Shown here in pieces: positions 34,478 to 44,681 of a stretch of 64,000 nucleotides of DNA (position 1 is the stretch's first letter; each line of letters starts with the position of its first letter). Under the pieces are notes generated by a model, which saw nothing but the letters and a program-made list of their open reading frames with translations, was not told the origin of the DNA and made no database searches. Both the position numbers and the translations under genes were made by a program. The stretch lies in the NCBI RefSeq assembly GCF_000282895.1, contig NZ_ALBQ01000021.1, forward strand, positions 124,001-188,000, given 5' to 3'. This DNA comes from Sphingomonas sp. ATCC 31555. GTDB lineage: Bacteria > Pseudomonadota > Alphaproteobacteria > Sphingomonadales > Sphingomonadaceae.

Positions 34478-34753
34478 ATGATGAAGAACAAGATGCTCGT
34501 GCTGAGCGCCGCCGCGGGTTTGATCGCGCTTTCTGCTTGCAACACCAGCCCGCGCGAGCAGGCCGCCGACAACATCGAGGCGAATGCCGAGAACGTTGCT
34601 GAGCGCTATGATGCGGCGGCGGATAACGCCACCACCGACGCTGCGGAGAGCGCGATGGAAAATCAGGCCGCAGCGGTCCGCGCCGAGGGCGACGCCAAGG
34701 CCGAAGACATGCGCAAGCACGACGCGGATACCAATCTGCACAACGGCATGTAA
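34478..34753 (+). CDS. Small lipoprotein
   Basis: 91 residues, starting at ATG-ATG. Lipoprotein signal: MMKNKMLVLSAAAGLIALSAC with cysteine at residue 21. The mature part is a single Ala/Glu/Asp-rich helix (NIEANAENVAERYDAAADN) with a heptad-like pattern and a short tail DADTNLHNGM. Proteins of this sort are common in sphingomonads; the function is unknown. It has its own terminator at 34811. Confidence 0.75.
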   Translation: MMKNKMLVLSAAAGLIALSACNTSPREQAADNIEANAENVAERYDAAADNATTDAAESAMENQAAAVRAEGDAKAEDMRKHDADTNLHNGM

Positions 34754-34810
34754 CGCAAGGCGCGTTCGATATCAGGCTAGGCTGTTCCCACGCAGGCAGC
34801 CGGGCCTGGA

Positions 34811-34842
34811 GGGGTGCTCGCACGACGCGAGCGCCCCTTTTT
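34811..34842 (+). terminator. Rho-independent terminator
   Basis: An 11-bp stem GGGGTGCTCGC/GCGAGCGCCCC (one G-T wobble) with loop ACGAC and a T5 run at 34838-34842, 58 bases past the lipoprotein stop. Confidence 0.8.
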
Positions 34843-34887
34843 AATGCGCGTTGCACTAGCAGCCGGGAGGATCCGGCATTGTGTCGC

Positions 34888-35136
34888 TTATCCCTGGCAG
34901 CGATCCGGGTGTTCGCGGCACTCCTTGTCCCGCTTGCGCCGCTCGCGCCCTTCGCGCTCTTCCTTCTCCCGCATCTTACGGCCGTAATTGCGGTCGGACT
35001 CGTCCTGGCTGGTCGTTGCCCAGTCCGCGGCCTGGGCGCCGGCCTTCACCGGCAGGGTGACGATGTTCGCGGCGGTCTTCACCACGCATCCCCCGGCGAG
35101 CAGCGGTAGCGCGAGCAGGACGGGAAGGATACGCAT
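34888..35136 (-). CDS. Small lipoprotein with charged C-terminus
   Basis: 82 residues. Lipobox LLAGGC places the cysteine at residue 17, giving a surface or inner-membrane lipoprotein. The mature chain has KTAANIVTLPVKAGAQAADWATTSQDESDR, followed by a highly charged helix (EKEEREGRERRKRDKE) and CREHPDRCQG with two cysteines. This is a recurring small lipoprotein type in Sphingomonas; function unknown. Eleven bases separate it from the upstream phosphodiesterase gene on the same strand. Confidence 0.75.
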   Translation of the reverse strand: MRILPVLLALPLLAGGCVVKTAANIVTLPVKAGAQAADWATTSQDESDRNYGRKMREKEEREGRERRKRDKECREHPDRCQG

Positions 35137-35147
35137 GATCGAAAGCC

Positions 35148-36218
35148 TTATCTGCCGTTGGTCATAAGGAAGTTATCCCGAGCGGCCACGCCGATGGAAG
35201 GAAAATCGGTGAAGAAGCCGTCGATCCCTGCCACCAGAAACGCGGCGATCTCGTCGGCGAGCCGACCGTGCCCGGCAGGATCGGTGCCGACGCGATAACT
35301 CGGCATCAGGAACAGGTTCTCGGCGCGGAAGGTCCAGGGGTGGAGTTTCAGCCCCGCTGCATGCGCATCGGCGACCAGGGTGGAGGCGGTGCCGTCGGGA
35401 TCGAGGATCTGGCCCAGCTCGGGACCGATGCCGGTCGCATATGCTGCGATCGCCTGCAGGCCTGCCGGCGTCGCCATCTCCTTATAGCTGGCGACGGCAT
35501 GGTCGGCCGGGCCCTGGCTTCCGGCCATCAGCTGGATCAGGGGCACCTTCGTCATCGTCTTGAGCTGCTTGAGGTTGTTCACCTCGAACGACTGGATGAA
35601 CACCGGCGCATCCGCCCGGTCCCAGCCGGCTGCCTTCAGCGCCGCCACCAGCCGTGCCTCCAGCGGCAGGCCGATCGATGCGAAATAGCTGGGGTGCTTG
35701 GTTTCGGGATAGATGCCGATCGTGCGGTGAAGCCGCGCCGCTTCCCGCTTCGCCAGGGCGATCACTTCGTCCAGGGTCGGGATGGTCGCCTGGCCGTCAT
35801 AAGAAGTATTGCCCGGGCGGATCTTGGGCAGCCGTTCCTTCGCGCGCAGCGTCTTCAGTTCGGCGAGCGTGAAATCCTCGGTGAACCAGCCGGTGATTGT
35901 CTGGCCGTCGATCGTCTTGGTGGTCTTGCGCGCGGCGAATTCGGGATGCGCCGCCACGTCCGTCGTATCGGTGATGGCGTTCTCGTGGCGGGCGACGAGC
36001 ACGCCGTCCTTGGTAGGCACAAGATCAGGCTCGATGAAATCGGCGCCCTGGTCAATTGCGCGCTGATAGGCCAGCAGCGTGTGTTCGGGCCGCTCGCCGC
36101 TGGCGCCGCGATGGCCGATCACGATGATGCGAGGCACTGGCTTGTCCATCGGCATCTCCTGCCCGAATGCGAAGGCGGGCGCCATCAGTGCCATCGCCAA
36201 TAGCAGCAGTCTCGTCAC
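35148..36218 (-). CDS. Glycerophosphodiester phosphodiesterase (secreted)
   Basis: 356 residues with a signal peptide (MTRLLLLAMALMAPAFAFG). GDPD motifs: IGHRGASGERPEHTLLAYQRAID with the catalytic His-Arg, DFIEPDLVPTKDGVLVARHEN with metal ligands Glu, Asp and His, and GIYPETKHPSYF. It hydrolyses glycerophosphodiesters to glycerol-3-phosphate and an alcohol, probably in the periplasm (GlpQ-like). The small lipoprotein gene follows on the same strand and may be co-transcribed. Confidence 0.92.
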   Translation of the reverse strand: MTRLLLLAMALMAPAFAFGQEMPMDKPVPRIIVIGHRGASGERPEHTLLAYQRAIDQGADFIEPDLVPTKDGVLVARHENAITDTTDVAAHPEFAARKTTKTIDGQTITGWFTEDFTLAELKTLRAKERLPKIRPGNTSYDGQATIPTLDEVIALAKREAARLHRTIGIYPETKHPSYFASIGLPLEARLVAALKAAGWDRADAPVFIQSFEVNNLKQLKTMTKVPLIQLMAGSQGPADHAVASYKEMATPAGLQAIAAYATGIGPELGQILDPDGTASTLVADAHAAGLKLHPWTFRAENLFLMPSYRVGTDPAGHGRLADEIAAFLVAGIDGFFTDFPSIGVAARDNFLMTNGR

Positions 36219-36272
36219 GAAACTCTCCTTCGGCTAGGCGGTTAGGCAGCGGATGTGACGGGAGCGAGACAA

Positions 36273-37184
36273 GTGGCCGACAACGATAGCGTCCTGGCAG
36301 CTGCCGAAGCCTGGCGTGGGGCGCCGATGGCGCTTGCGACGGTGGTGACGACCTGGGGATCGGCCCCCCGCCCGCGCGGCAGCCATCTGCTCGTGCACGC
36401 CGACGGCCGGTTCGAAGGCTCGGTGTCTGGCGGCTGTGTCGAAACCGACATCCTGCAGACCGCCGCTGAGGTGATTGCCGGCGCTCCGGCGGTGGTGAAG
36501 GACTATGGCGTCGCCGATGCGGCTGCCTGGGAAGTGGGGCTCCCGTGCGGCGGGCAGATCGCGGTGCTGGTGCAGCCAGTGTCGATCAAGGGCTTCCCGC
36601 CCGAGTTGTTCGATGCGATCCGAGAGGCCCGTGCTGAAGGGCGGTCGCTGGACGTGGGAACCGACCTCGTGACCGGCCGCAGCGCGATCGGCGCCGGTGG
36701 TTTCGTCAACCGCTACGATCCGCCGCGCCGCCTGCTGATCGTCGGCGCGGTGCAGATCGCACAGGGACTGGCCGGGCTCGCCCGCGAGCTCGGCATCGCG
36801 ACGACGGTGATCGATCCGCGCGGACGCTTCCTGACCGAGGAGCGCTTCCCGGGCGTGGCGCTCGACGATCGCTGGCCAGATGAGGCGGTGACGGCGCTGA
36901 AGCCCGATCCGGCTACGGCGGTGGTTACGCTGAGCCATGATCCTAAGATCGACGATGCCGCGCTTCTCGCCGCGCTGGCGCACCCGACCGGCTATGTCGC
37001 CGCGCTCGGTTCTCGGCGCAGTCACGCGGCACGGCTGGAACGTCTGGCCACGGCGGGCGTCTCGCCTGAGGACCTAGCGCGGGTCGAGGGGCCGGCGGGA
37101 CTTCCGATCGGGGCGATCGGTCCTTCGGAGATCGCCCTGTCCATCGCAGCCTCTATGGTGAAGACCTTCCATGCTCACGCCTGA
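36273..37184 (+). CDS. XdhC/CoxI-family molybdoenzyme maturation protein
   Basis: 303 residues from GTG 36273, chosen for the GGGAG site eight bases before it; GTG 36255 is a less likely alternative. N-terminal XdhC_CoxI domain: ALATVVTTWGSAPRPRGSHLLVH, then GSVSGGCVETDIL and GLPCGGQIAVLVQP. A Rossmann-type C-terminal domain has LLIVGAVQIAQGLAGLARELG and ALGSRRSHAARLERLATAGVSPEDLARVEGPAGLPIGA. XdhC inserts sulfurated molybdenum cofactor into xanthine dehydrogenase-type enzymes. It overlaps the MobA-like gene by 14 bases. No such hydroxylase is in the window. Confidence 0.88.
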   Translation: MADNDSVLAAAEAWRGAPMALATVVTTWGSAPRPRGSHLLVHADGRFEGSVSGGCVETDILQTAAEVIAGAPAVVKDYGVADAAAWEVGLPCGGQIAVLVQPVSIKGFPPELFDAIREARAEGRSLDVGTDLVTGRSAIGAGGFVNRYDPPRRLLIVGAVQIAQGLAGLARELGIATTVIDPRGRFLTEERFPGVALDDRWPDEAVTALKPDPATAVVTLSHDPKIDDAALLAALAHPTGYVAALGSRRSHAARLERLATAGVSPEDLARVEGPAGLPIGAIGPSEIALSIAASMVKTFHAHA

Positions 37185-37785
37185 GAATACGGCTCTCGTC
37201 CTCCTCGCGGCAGGGCGTTCGGAACGGTTTGCGGATGGCGACAAGCTTACCGAGCTCTATCTGGGCCAGCCGCTCGCCTTCCATGTGGTGACCGCGCTCG
37301 AAAAGATGCCGTTCCGCGCGCGGATTGCGGTGGTTTCGTGCACTGCGCTCGACTTCGCTGCGCGGGGATTCGAAGTGGTGGAGAATCCCGATCCTGCGCA
37401 GGGCCAGGCGCGTTCGGTGCGCCACGGCGTCGAGGCGGCGGAAGCCGCCGGGGTCGAGGCGGTGCTGATCGCCTTGGCCGACATGCCACGGCTTACCGTC
37501 GCGCATTGCTATCGCCTGTTCGACGCCTCCGAAGGCGCCGCGACGCTGGTTGCCTCTAGCGATGGCGTGCGGCCGATGCCGCCGGCCCTGTTCGGTCGCG
37601 ATCATTTCGCCGCATTGCGCGGCCTGGAAGGCGATGCGGGCGCGCGGACGCTGATCCTGCGGGGCCACCACGTCATTACCCAGCCCGACGAGCTGGTGGA
37701 CATCGACACGCGCGAAGACCTGGCCGCGCTGCGGGACCGCGAAGCGGCGGCGGCTATTCGTGCCGCAAGGCGTCGATCGGATTGA
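37171..37785 (+). CDS. MobA-like nucleotidyltransferase (molybdopterin cytidylyltransferase type)
   Basis: 204 residues. NTP-transferase pattern: LVLLAAGRSERFADGDKL, PDPAQGQARSVRHGV, the metal-binding Asp in LIALADMPRLTVAH, and GDAGARTLI. Together with the preceding XdhC-type protein it points to cytosine-dinucleotide molybdenum cofactor synthesis (MocA type). The 3' end overlaps by 32 bases with the convergent ABC permease gene. Substrate CTP rather than GTP is inferred from the XdhC partner. Confidence 0.85.
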   Translation: MLTPENTALVLLAAGRSERFADGDKLTELYLGQPLAFHVVTALEKMPFRARIAVVSCTALDFAARGFEVVENPDPAQGQARSVRHGVEAAEAAGVEAVLIALADMPRLTVAHCYRLFDASEGAATLVASSDGVRPMPPALFGRDHFAALRGLEGDAGARTLILRGHHVITQPDELVDIDTREDLAALRDREAAAAIRAARRRSD

Positions 37786-38953
37786 GCGCCGCGGCGCGCC
37801 GGGCCGGGAAGAAGCCGAAAACGATCCCGATCAGCGCCGAAATCCCGAAGCTGAGCAGGTTGATCGAGAGATCGAACTCGAACGGCAGCTTGGCGAGCGT
37901 CGCCAGCCCCCAGGAGGCGAAAAACGCCAGCGCCACGCCCATCAGGCCACCCAGGCAGGAAAGCGCGACCGCTTCAACCAGGAATTGCAGCAGCACTTCC
38001 TTGCCCAGCGCGCCGATCGCCAGACGAATGCCGATCTCGCGGGTACGTTCGGTCACGGAAACGAGCATGATGTTCATGATGCCGATGCCCCCCACCAACA
38101 GGCTGACGGCCGCGATAGCGGCGACGAACAGCGTCATCTGTTGCATCTGGTTCTGAACCGTCGAGGCGAATTCGGCACTGTCGAAGATATCGAAATTGTC
38201 GGGCTGGCCGGGAGTGATGTGGCGGCGTTCGCGCAGCAGGCCGATCAACGACTTCTTGACCACGGCGGTGTCATAGCCCGGCGCCACCGCCACTTGGATC
38301 GCCAGCACGTTCTGGTTGCCGACGAAGCGGCGCTGCACCGTCTTCAGCGGCAGCACGACCGTGGAGTTGGGGTCGCTGAACCCGGCATTGTCGCGCTTCT
38401 TGAGCACGCCGATCACTTCGCAGCTGACCGTACCCAGGCGGAAGCGTTCGCCGACGGGATCTTCATTCGCGAACAGGTTGGTGCGGATGGTGTCGCCGAT
38501 TACACAGACGGACTTACCGGCGCTCTGTTCGGCATCCGTGAAACGGCGGCCCCCGGCAAATTCCAGATTCTGGGCGTTGAAATAGTCGTTGCTGGTGCCG
38601 GTGACCGATGCCTGCCAGTTCTGCGCATTTCGCACTGCCAGCGCTGAGGAGGATGCCTGGGGCGCGACCGCGCTGACGCCGCTCACCTGTTGGCGGATCG
38701 CCAGCACGTCGGCATTTTCGAAGCTGGGCGGGGCATTGCCGCCGCCGCGACGCCCGCCGCTTGGGAAAACGGTAAGCGTGTTGCTCCCGAGCGAACTGAT
38801 CGAATCTTGCACTGAAGCGGAGACGCCGTTGCCCAGCGTGACCATGGTGATGACAGCGGCGACACCGATGATGATGCCCAGCGTCGTGAGGAACGAACGC
38901 AGCAGGTGCCGACGGATTTCGCGGAGCGAGAGGAGGAGGGTGGTGAACAGCAT
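37754..38953 (-). CDS. MacB-type ABC transporter permease
   Basis: 399 residues. One N-terminal helix (LREIRRHLLRSFLTTLGIIIGVAAVI), a large periplasmic domain (residues about 45-270) of the MacB core type, and three C-terminal helices with SVTERTREIGIRLAIGA in between, the FtsX-like motif. The ATPase is a separate gene just upstream. It acts in a tripartite efflux machine for peptides or macrolides. Its end overlaps the convergent MobA-like gene by 32 bases. Confidence 0.92.
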   Translation of the reverse strand: MLFTTLLLSLREIRRHLLRSFLTTLGIIIGVAAVITMVTLGNGVSASVQDSISSLGSNTLTVFPSGGRRGGGNAPPSFENADVLAIRQQVSGVSAVAPQASSSALAVRNAQNWQASVTGTSNDYFNAQNLEFAGGRRFTDAEQSAGKSVCVIGDTIRTNLFANEDPVGERFRLGTVSCEVIGVLKKRDNAGFSDPNSTVVLPLKTVQRRFVGNQNVLAIQVAVAPGYDTAVVKKSLIGLLRERRHITPGQPDNFDIFDSAEFASTVQNQMQQMTLFVAAIAAVSLLVGGIGIMNIMLVSVTERTREIGIRLAIGALGKEVLLQFLVEAVALSCLGGLMGVALAFFASWGLATLAKLPFEFDLSINLLSFGISALIGIVFGFFPARRAAALNPIDALRHE

Positions 38954-38956
38954 GGC

Positions 38957-39667
38957 TCAGGCCCCGATCGCAGACGGAGCGTTGGTTTCCGTTCGCTCCA
39001 CCAGCCCGTCCTTGAAATGCACGATCGTTTTGGCGAATGCGGCCATGTCCGGCTCGTGCGTCACCATCAGCACGGTGATGCCCAGCTCCGCGTTCAATTG
39101 CTGCAGAAGGCGCATGATTTCCACCGACCGTTCGCTGTCGAGATTACCGGTCGGCTCGTCCGCGAGCAGCACGTCGGGCTTGGTGACGATCGCGCGGGCG
39201 ATCGCGACGCGTTGCTGCTGGCCGCCCGACAGCTCCGACGGCGTGTGATCGGCCCAGCGATCGAGCCCGACCTGTTCGAGCGCCGCCATCGCGGCTTCGC
39301 GCCGCGCCCTGCGGTGCTCGCCGCGGTAGAGCAGCGGCAGCTCGACATTCTCCAGCGCGGTGGTGCGGGCCAGCAGGTTGAAGCCCTGGAACACGAAGCC
39401 GAGATAGCGGCGGCGCAGATAGGCGCGCTGATCGCGATCCAGCTCTTCCACATGCACGCCGCGGAACAGATAGCTGCCCCCGGTCGGCACATCGAGGCAG
39501 CCCAGGATGTTCATCGTCGTCGACTTCCCCGATCCCGAGGCGCCCATCACCGCCAGGAACGCACCGGGTTCGATCGCGAGATCGACGCCCTTCAGCGCTT
39601 GGAATGCGGTCGGCCCCTCGCCGAACGTCTTGGTGATGCCCTCAAGCTGGATCAGCGGATCGGCCAT
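38957..39667 (-). CDS. MacB-type ABC transporter ATPase
   Basis: 236 residues from ATG 39667; a GTG at 39682 is an alternative. Walker A GASGSGKSTTMNILGCLD, Q-loop FVFQGFNLL, signature LSGGQQQRVAIARAI, Walker B LLADEPTGNLD and the H-loop MVTHEPD. Members of this subfamily (MacB/LolD-like) drive mechanotransmission rather than substrate passage. Start and stop lie within a few bases of the adaptor and the permease, so the operon is tight. Confidence 0.94.
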   Translation of the reverse strand: MADPLIQLEGITKTFGEGPTAFQALKGVDLAIEPGAFLAVMGASGSGKSTTMNILGCLDVPTGGSYLFRGVHVEELDRDQRAYLRRRYLGFVFQGFNLLARTTALENVELPLLYRGEHRRARREAAMAALEQVGLDRWADHTPSELSGGQQQRVAIARAIVTKPDVLLADEPTGNLDSERSVEIMRLLQQLNAELGITVLMVTHEPDMAAFAKTIVHFKDGLVERTETNAPSAIGA

Positions 39668-39668
39668 G

Positions 39669-40994
39669 TCAGTTCTGGTCACCCTTGGCGGGGGCGGCCG
39701 GGCCGTTGGCCTGCACGCCGACGATAACCTTCATGCCCGGCTTGAGTTGGGTGCTGGTCACCGCGGTCCGGCTGCCGTCGCTGGGCCCGGTGACGACCTC
39801 GACCTTCTGGGGCTTGCCGTCCTTCCCGACAACGTAGACGGTCTGCTTGCTGCCGCGGCCGATCGCCTTTTGCTGATCGCGCTGGCGCGGACCAAACTGG
39901 ATGCCCGCGCCACCGGACTTCGTATCGGTCTCTTCTGGCGTGAAGCGCAAGGCGCCGTTGGGGATCAGCAGGGCATTGTCCAGCCGCTCGACCCCGATGG
40001 TCGCAGTCGCTGTCATGCCCGGGCGCAACGTCATGTCCGGATTGGCGACCGACAGGATCGCCGCATAGGAAACGACCTGGTTGGCAGTGGTGGTGGTGGT
40101 CGACGCGCTGGTCGACGCGGTAGACGCGGTGAGGTTCGAGCCCAGGTCGACCCGGGTGATCTGCGCGGGGAAGGTGCGGCCGGGGAAGGCGTCCACCGTG
40201 AAGCTGGCGGGCAGCCCGACCTTGACGGAGCCGACATCGGCTTCGTCGATCGCGACTTCCAGCTTCATGTGCGTCAGGTCCTGGGCGATCACGAACATGT
40301 TCGGCGTGCTGAACTGTGCTGCGACAGTTTGGCCGGCATCGACCTGGCGGGCGAGCACCACACCGTTCACCGGCGAGCGGATGATGGAGCGGGTGCGCTG
40401 GGTTTGGTTCGAGGAAAGCGAGGCCTGTGCGGAGACCACGTTCGCCTCGGCCGAGCGGAGGTTGGCGCGTGCGCGGGCGACGGCGGCGCGGGCGGTATCG
40501 AGTTCGGCCTGAGCCGGCACCTTGCCGCCCGAAAGCCGGCTGACCTCTTCCATGCGGCGGAGCTGCGCGGTCGATTCGTCGAGCGTCGCGCGGCTTTGTG
40601 CCACTGCGGCCTGATTGGCGGAGAGTGTTGCTCGGCTCTGGGTGATTGCGTCGTCCAGGCGCGCGGGGTCGATGATGGCGATCGGCTGGCCCTCGCTCAC
40701 CCGGTCGTTGACGTCGACCAGCACCTCCAGAACGAGGCCCGAAATCTCGGAACCAACCGTCACCTGCCGGATCGGCGCCAGGCGACCCGTGGCGGAGACG
40801 CTGACGGCCAGCGCGCCGTTCTCAGCCGGCACTGTGATGTAGGAGGGTGGCGGCTTGGGCGCGAAGCAGCGCGAGACGAGCAGTCCCAGCACCACCACGA
40901 CCAGCGCGATCACGATCCAGCGCAGGTTGCGCCGCCACCAGGGGCGCCGCTTCGTGCCCAGAAAGGCGTTGAGGTCCTGAGGTTCACTGGCCAT
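39669..40994 (-). CDS. MacA-type periplasmic adaptor (HlyD/RND family)
   Basis: 441 residues from ATG 40994. A membrane anchor (WIVIALVVVVLGLLVS) near residue 25, the beta-barrel/lipoyl halves (VTVGSEISGLVLEVLVDVNDRVSEGQPIAIIDP and IRSPVNGVVLARQVDAGQTVAAQ), a long coiled coil between them (residues about 105-200), and a C-terminal membrane-proximal domain. It links the MacB pump to the outer-membrane channel. A Ser/Thr-rich insert (STASTSASTTTTT) near residue 320 is unusual. It overlaps the outer-membrane gene by 11 bases. Confidence 0.92.
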   Translation of the reverse strand: MASEPQDLNAFLGTKRRPWWRRNLRWIVIALVVVVLGLLVSRCFAPKPPPSYITVPAENGALAVSVSATGRLAPIRQVTVGSEISGLVLEVLVDVNDRVSEGQPIAIIDPARLDDAITQSRATLSANQAAVAQSRATLDESTAQLRRMEEVSRLSGGKVPAQAELDTARAAVARARANLRSAEANVVSAQASLSSNQTQRTRSIIRSPVNGVVLARQVDAGQTVAAQFSTPNMFVIAQDLTHMKLEVAIDEADVGSVKVGLPASFTVDAFPGRTFPAQITRVDLGSNLTASTASTSASTTTTTANQVVSYAAILSVANPDMTLRPGMTATATIGVERLDNALLIPNGALRFTPEETDTKSGGAGIQFGPRQRDQQKAIGRGSKQTVYVVGKDGKPQKVEVVTGPSDGSRTAVTSTQLKPGMKVIVGVQANGPAAPAKGDQN

Positions 40995-42465
40995 CGGTGG
41001 CGCTGCCTGTCGTTGGAGGAAGGGGCGGGATCGGCGCGGCTTCGTCCCAGCCGCCGCCCAGCGCGACATAAAGCTGGATCAGCGCTGTCGCCTGTTCGGA
41101 CTCGGCCTGGGAAAGCCCGTTCTTGGCCGAAAGCAGCGCGCTTTCGGACTGATTGAGCGTGGTGAAATCGGTGAGGCCCGAGCGATACTGGAAACGGGCG
41201 AGCAGCGCCTGGTTGGTCGCCGCCTCCAGCGCCGTGCGGAACTCGGCCTCGCGCGTGCGAGCAGCCTGGAGCGCAACGATTGCGTTCTCGATCTCCTCCA
41301 GCGCTTTCAGCACGCTTGCCTTATAGGCATAGAAGGCGCCATCCGCGCCGGCGCGGGCCGAGCGAAGCTGGCTGCGCAGCCGGCCCGAATCGAACAGCGT
41401 CTGCGCAACGTTGGCGAAGGCGCGGCCGGTGATGATGTCGAACAGCGAGCCGATCCGGCTGCTGCCCATGTTGATGCTGCCGCCCAGTGTAAGGCTAGGA
41501 TAGAGCTGCGCGCGCGCCACACCGATCTGCGCGGCGGCGGCGGCGAGGCTGCGTTCGCTCGCCCGCACGTCCGGGCGCTGGCGGAGCGCATCGGCGGGAA
41601 TGCCGGTATCGACGTTTAGCGGGCCGCGCGGGATCGGCTTGGGAGCTTCCAGCGCGCCGCGCAGCGCGCCGGGCGCCTGCCCGGTTAGTACACCGAGCCG
41701 CGCGACATACGAGGCATAGTTGCTTTCCAGCTGCGGGATGGTCGCCGCGGTCTGGGCGCGCTGCGACCGTGCCGTTTCGGCGTCGAGCGAGGAAACGAGG
41801 CCGGCTTGGACCCGCCAGCGGGCGATGCTGAGATTTTCGTCCTGAATGGAAAGGCTCTCGCGCGCATTGGCGAGCTGGGCCTGCGCCTGCCGGGCGAGCA
41901 CATAATTGCGCGCGGTTTCCGATTCGACAGAGAGCAGCACCGCCGCGCGGTTGAACACCGTGGATTCGTACGTCGCCTGCGCGTTGCGCACGCCCGCTCT
42001 GACGCCGCCGAACAGATCCACCTGATAGCTGGCATCGAGTCCGAGCGAGAAATTGCTGCTGCCGCCCTGCGAGAAGGAGGCGATGGTGCCGTCCGGCAGG
42101 CGTGTGGTGGTGCTGCCGCCCCGCAAAGGCTCGTTGCGCGAATAGCCGGCCGAGCCGCTCACTGTCGGCAGCAGTGCCGACCGCGACTGGACCAGCGACT
42201 CGCGTGCCTGGCGCAGCCGAATCACGGCTTGGGCGATATCGAGATTGGCGGACTGCGCCTGGCCGATCAGTTGGCCAAGCATCGGATCGTCGAACCGGTC
42301 CCACCAGCGAGACAGGTCCTCGCGCGCCTTTTGCTGCACGTCGACGGAGAACTGATCGGGTATGCCGAGTTCGGCGGCAGTCTGTTGCGGACGGGCGGAG
42401 CCGATAGAACAAGCTGCCAGCGGCAGCGCCGCACAGAGCAACAGAGCAATCGCAGGTCGTGCCAT
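40984..42465 (-). CDS. Outer-membrane efflux lipoprotein (NodT/OprM family)
   Basis: 493 residues, lipobox LPLAAC with the cysteine at residue 19. Typical TolC-family repeats: WWDRFDDPMLGQLIGQAQSANLDIAQA and LTDFTTLNQSESALLSAKNGLSQAESEQATALIQLYVALGGGW, with two long coiled-coil regions. First gene of the four-gene operon, so the order is channel, adaptor, ATPase, permease. The divergent intergenic space to acs is 135 bases; a short inverted repeat (AGCGT/ACGCT) near 42466 might be a regulatory site. Confidence 0.93.
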   Translation of the reverse strand: MARPAIALLLCAALPLAACSIGSARPQQTAAELGIPDQFSVDVQQKAREDLSRWWDRFDDPMLGQLIGQAQSANLDIAQAVIRLRQARESLVQSRSALLPTVSGSAGYSRNEPLRGGSTTTRLPDGTIASFSQGGSSNFSLGLDASYQVDLFGGVRAGVRNAQATYESTVFNRAAVLLSVESETARNYVLARQAQAQLANARESLSIQDENLSIARWRVQAGLVSSLDAETARSQRAQTAATIPQLESNYASYVARLGVLTGQAPGALRGALEAPKPIPRGPLNVDTGIPADALRQRPDVRASERSLAAAAAQIGVARAQLYPSLTLGGSINMGSSRIGSLFDIITGRAFANVAQTLFDSGRLRSQLRSARAGADGAFYAYKASVLKALEEIENAIVALQAARTREAEFRTALEAATNQALLARFQYRSGLTDFTTLNQSESALLSAKNGLSQAESEQATALIQLYVALGGGWDEAAPIPPLPPTTGSATDGQ

Positions 42466-42600
42466 AGCGTTTTATATGGCTGATACGCTTTTACCGATCC
42501 ACTAAAAAAACATGTGTCTCCGTAACGATCTTGCGGCGGCAGGTGCCTTGCCTAGCCACCCCTTGCGATCCTAGATGCCCCGCGACCAGGAGGGGTCTAG

Positions 42601-44538
<1,938 letters not shown>

Positions 44539-44616
44539 GGCCGTGTGTCTCAGGAAAGAGCGGGTGCGGGGGGCAGCGATGCCCCTCCGTACAGTATCGC
44601 TTGTAACAAAATCCCG

Positions 44617-44645
44617 TTGCGACCGGCCGAACCCCCCGTTACACT
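44617..44645 (+). promoter_or_regulatory. Candidate sigma-70 promoter for the M13 peptidase gene
   Basis: TTGCGA at 44617-44622, a 17-base spacer and TACACT at 44640-44645. The start of transcription would fall near 44652, about 30 bases before the preferred ATG. Confidence 0.4.
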
Positions 44646-44681
44646 CGCCTAATACACATCGAGATGGGGGTTCTTAACACG

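Noticed and set aside
42466..42490. AGCGT/ACGCT inverted repeat as a TetR-type operator of the efflux operon
   Set aside because: Only five paired bases with a long spacer, and no TetR or other regulator gene is next to it.
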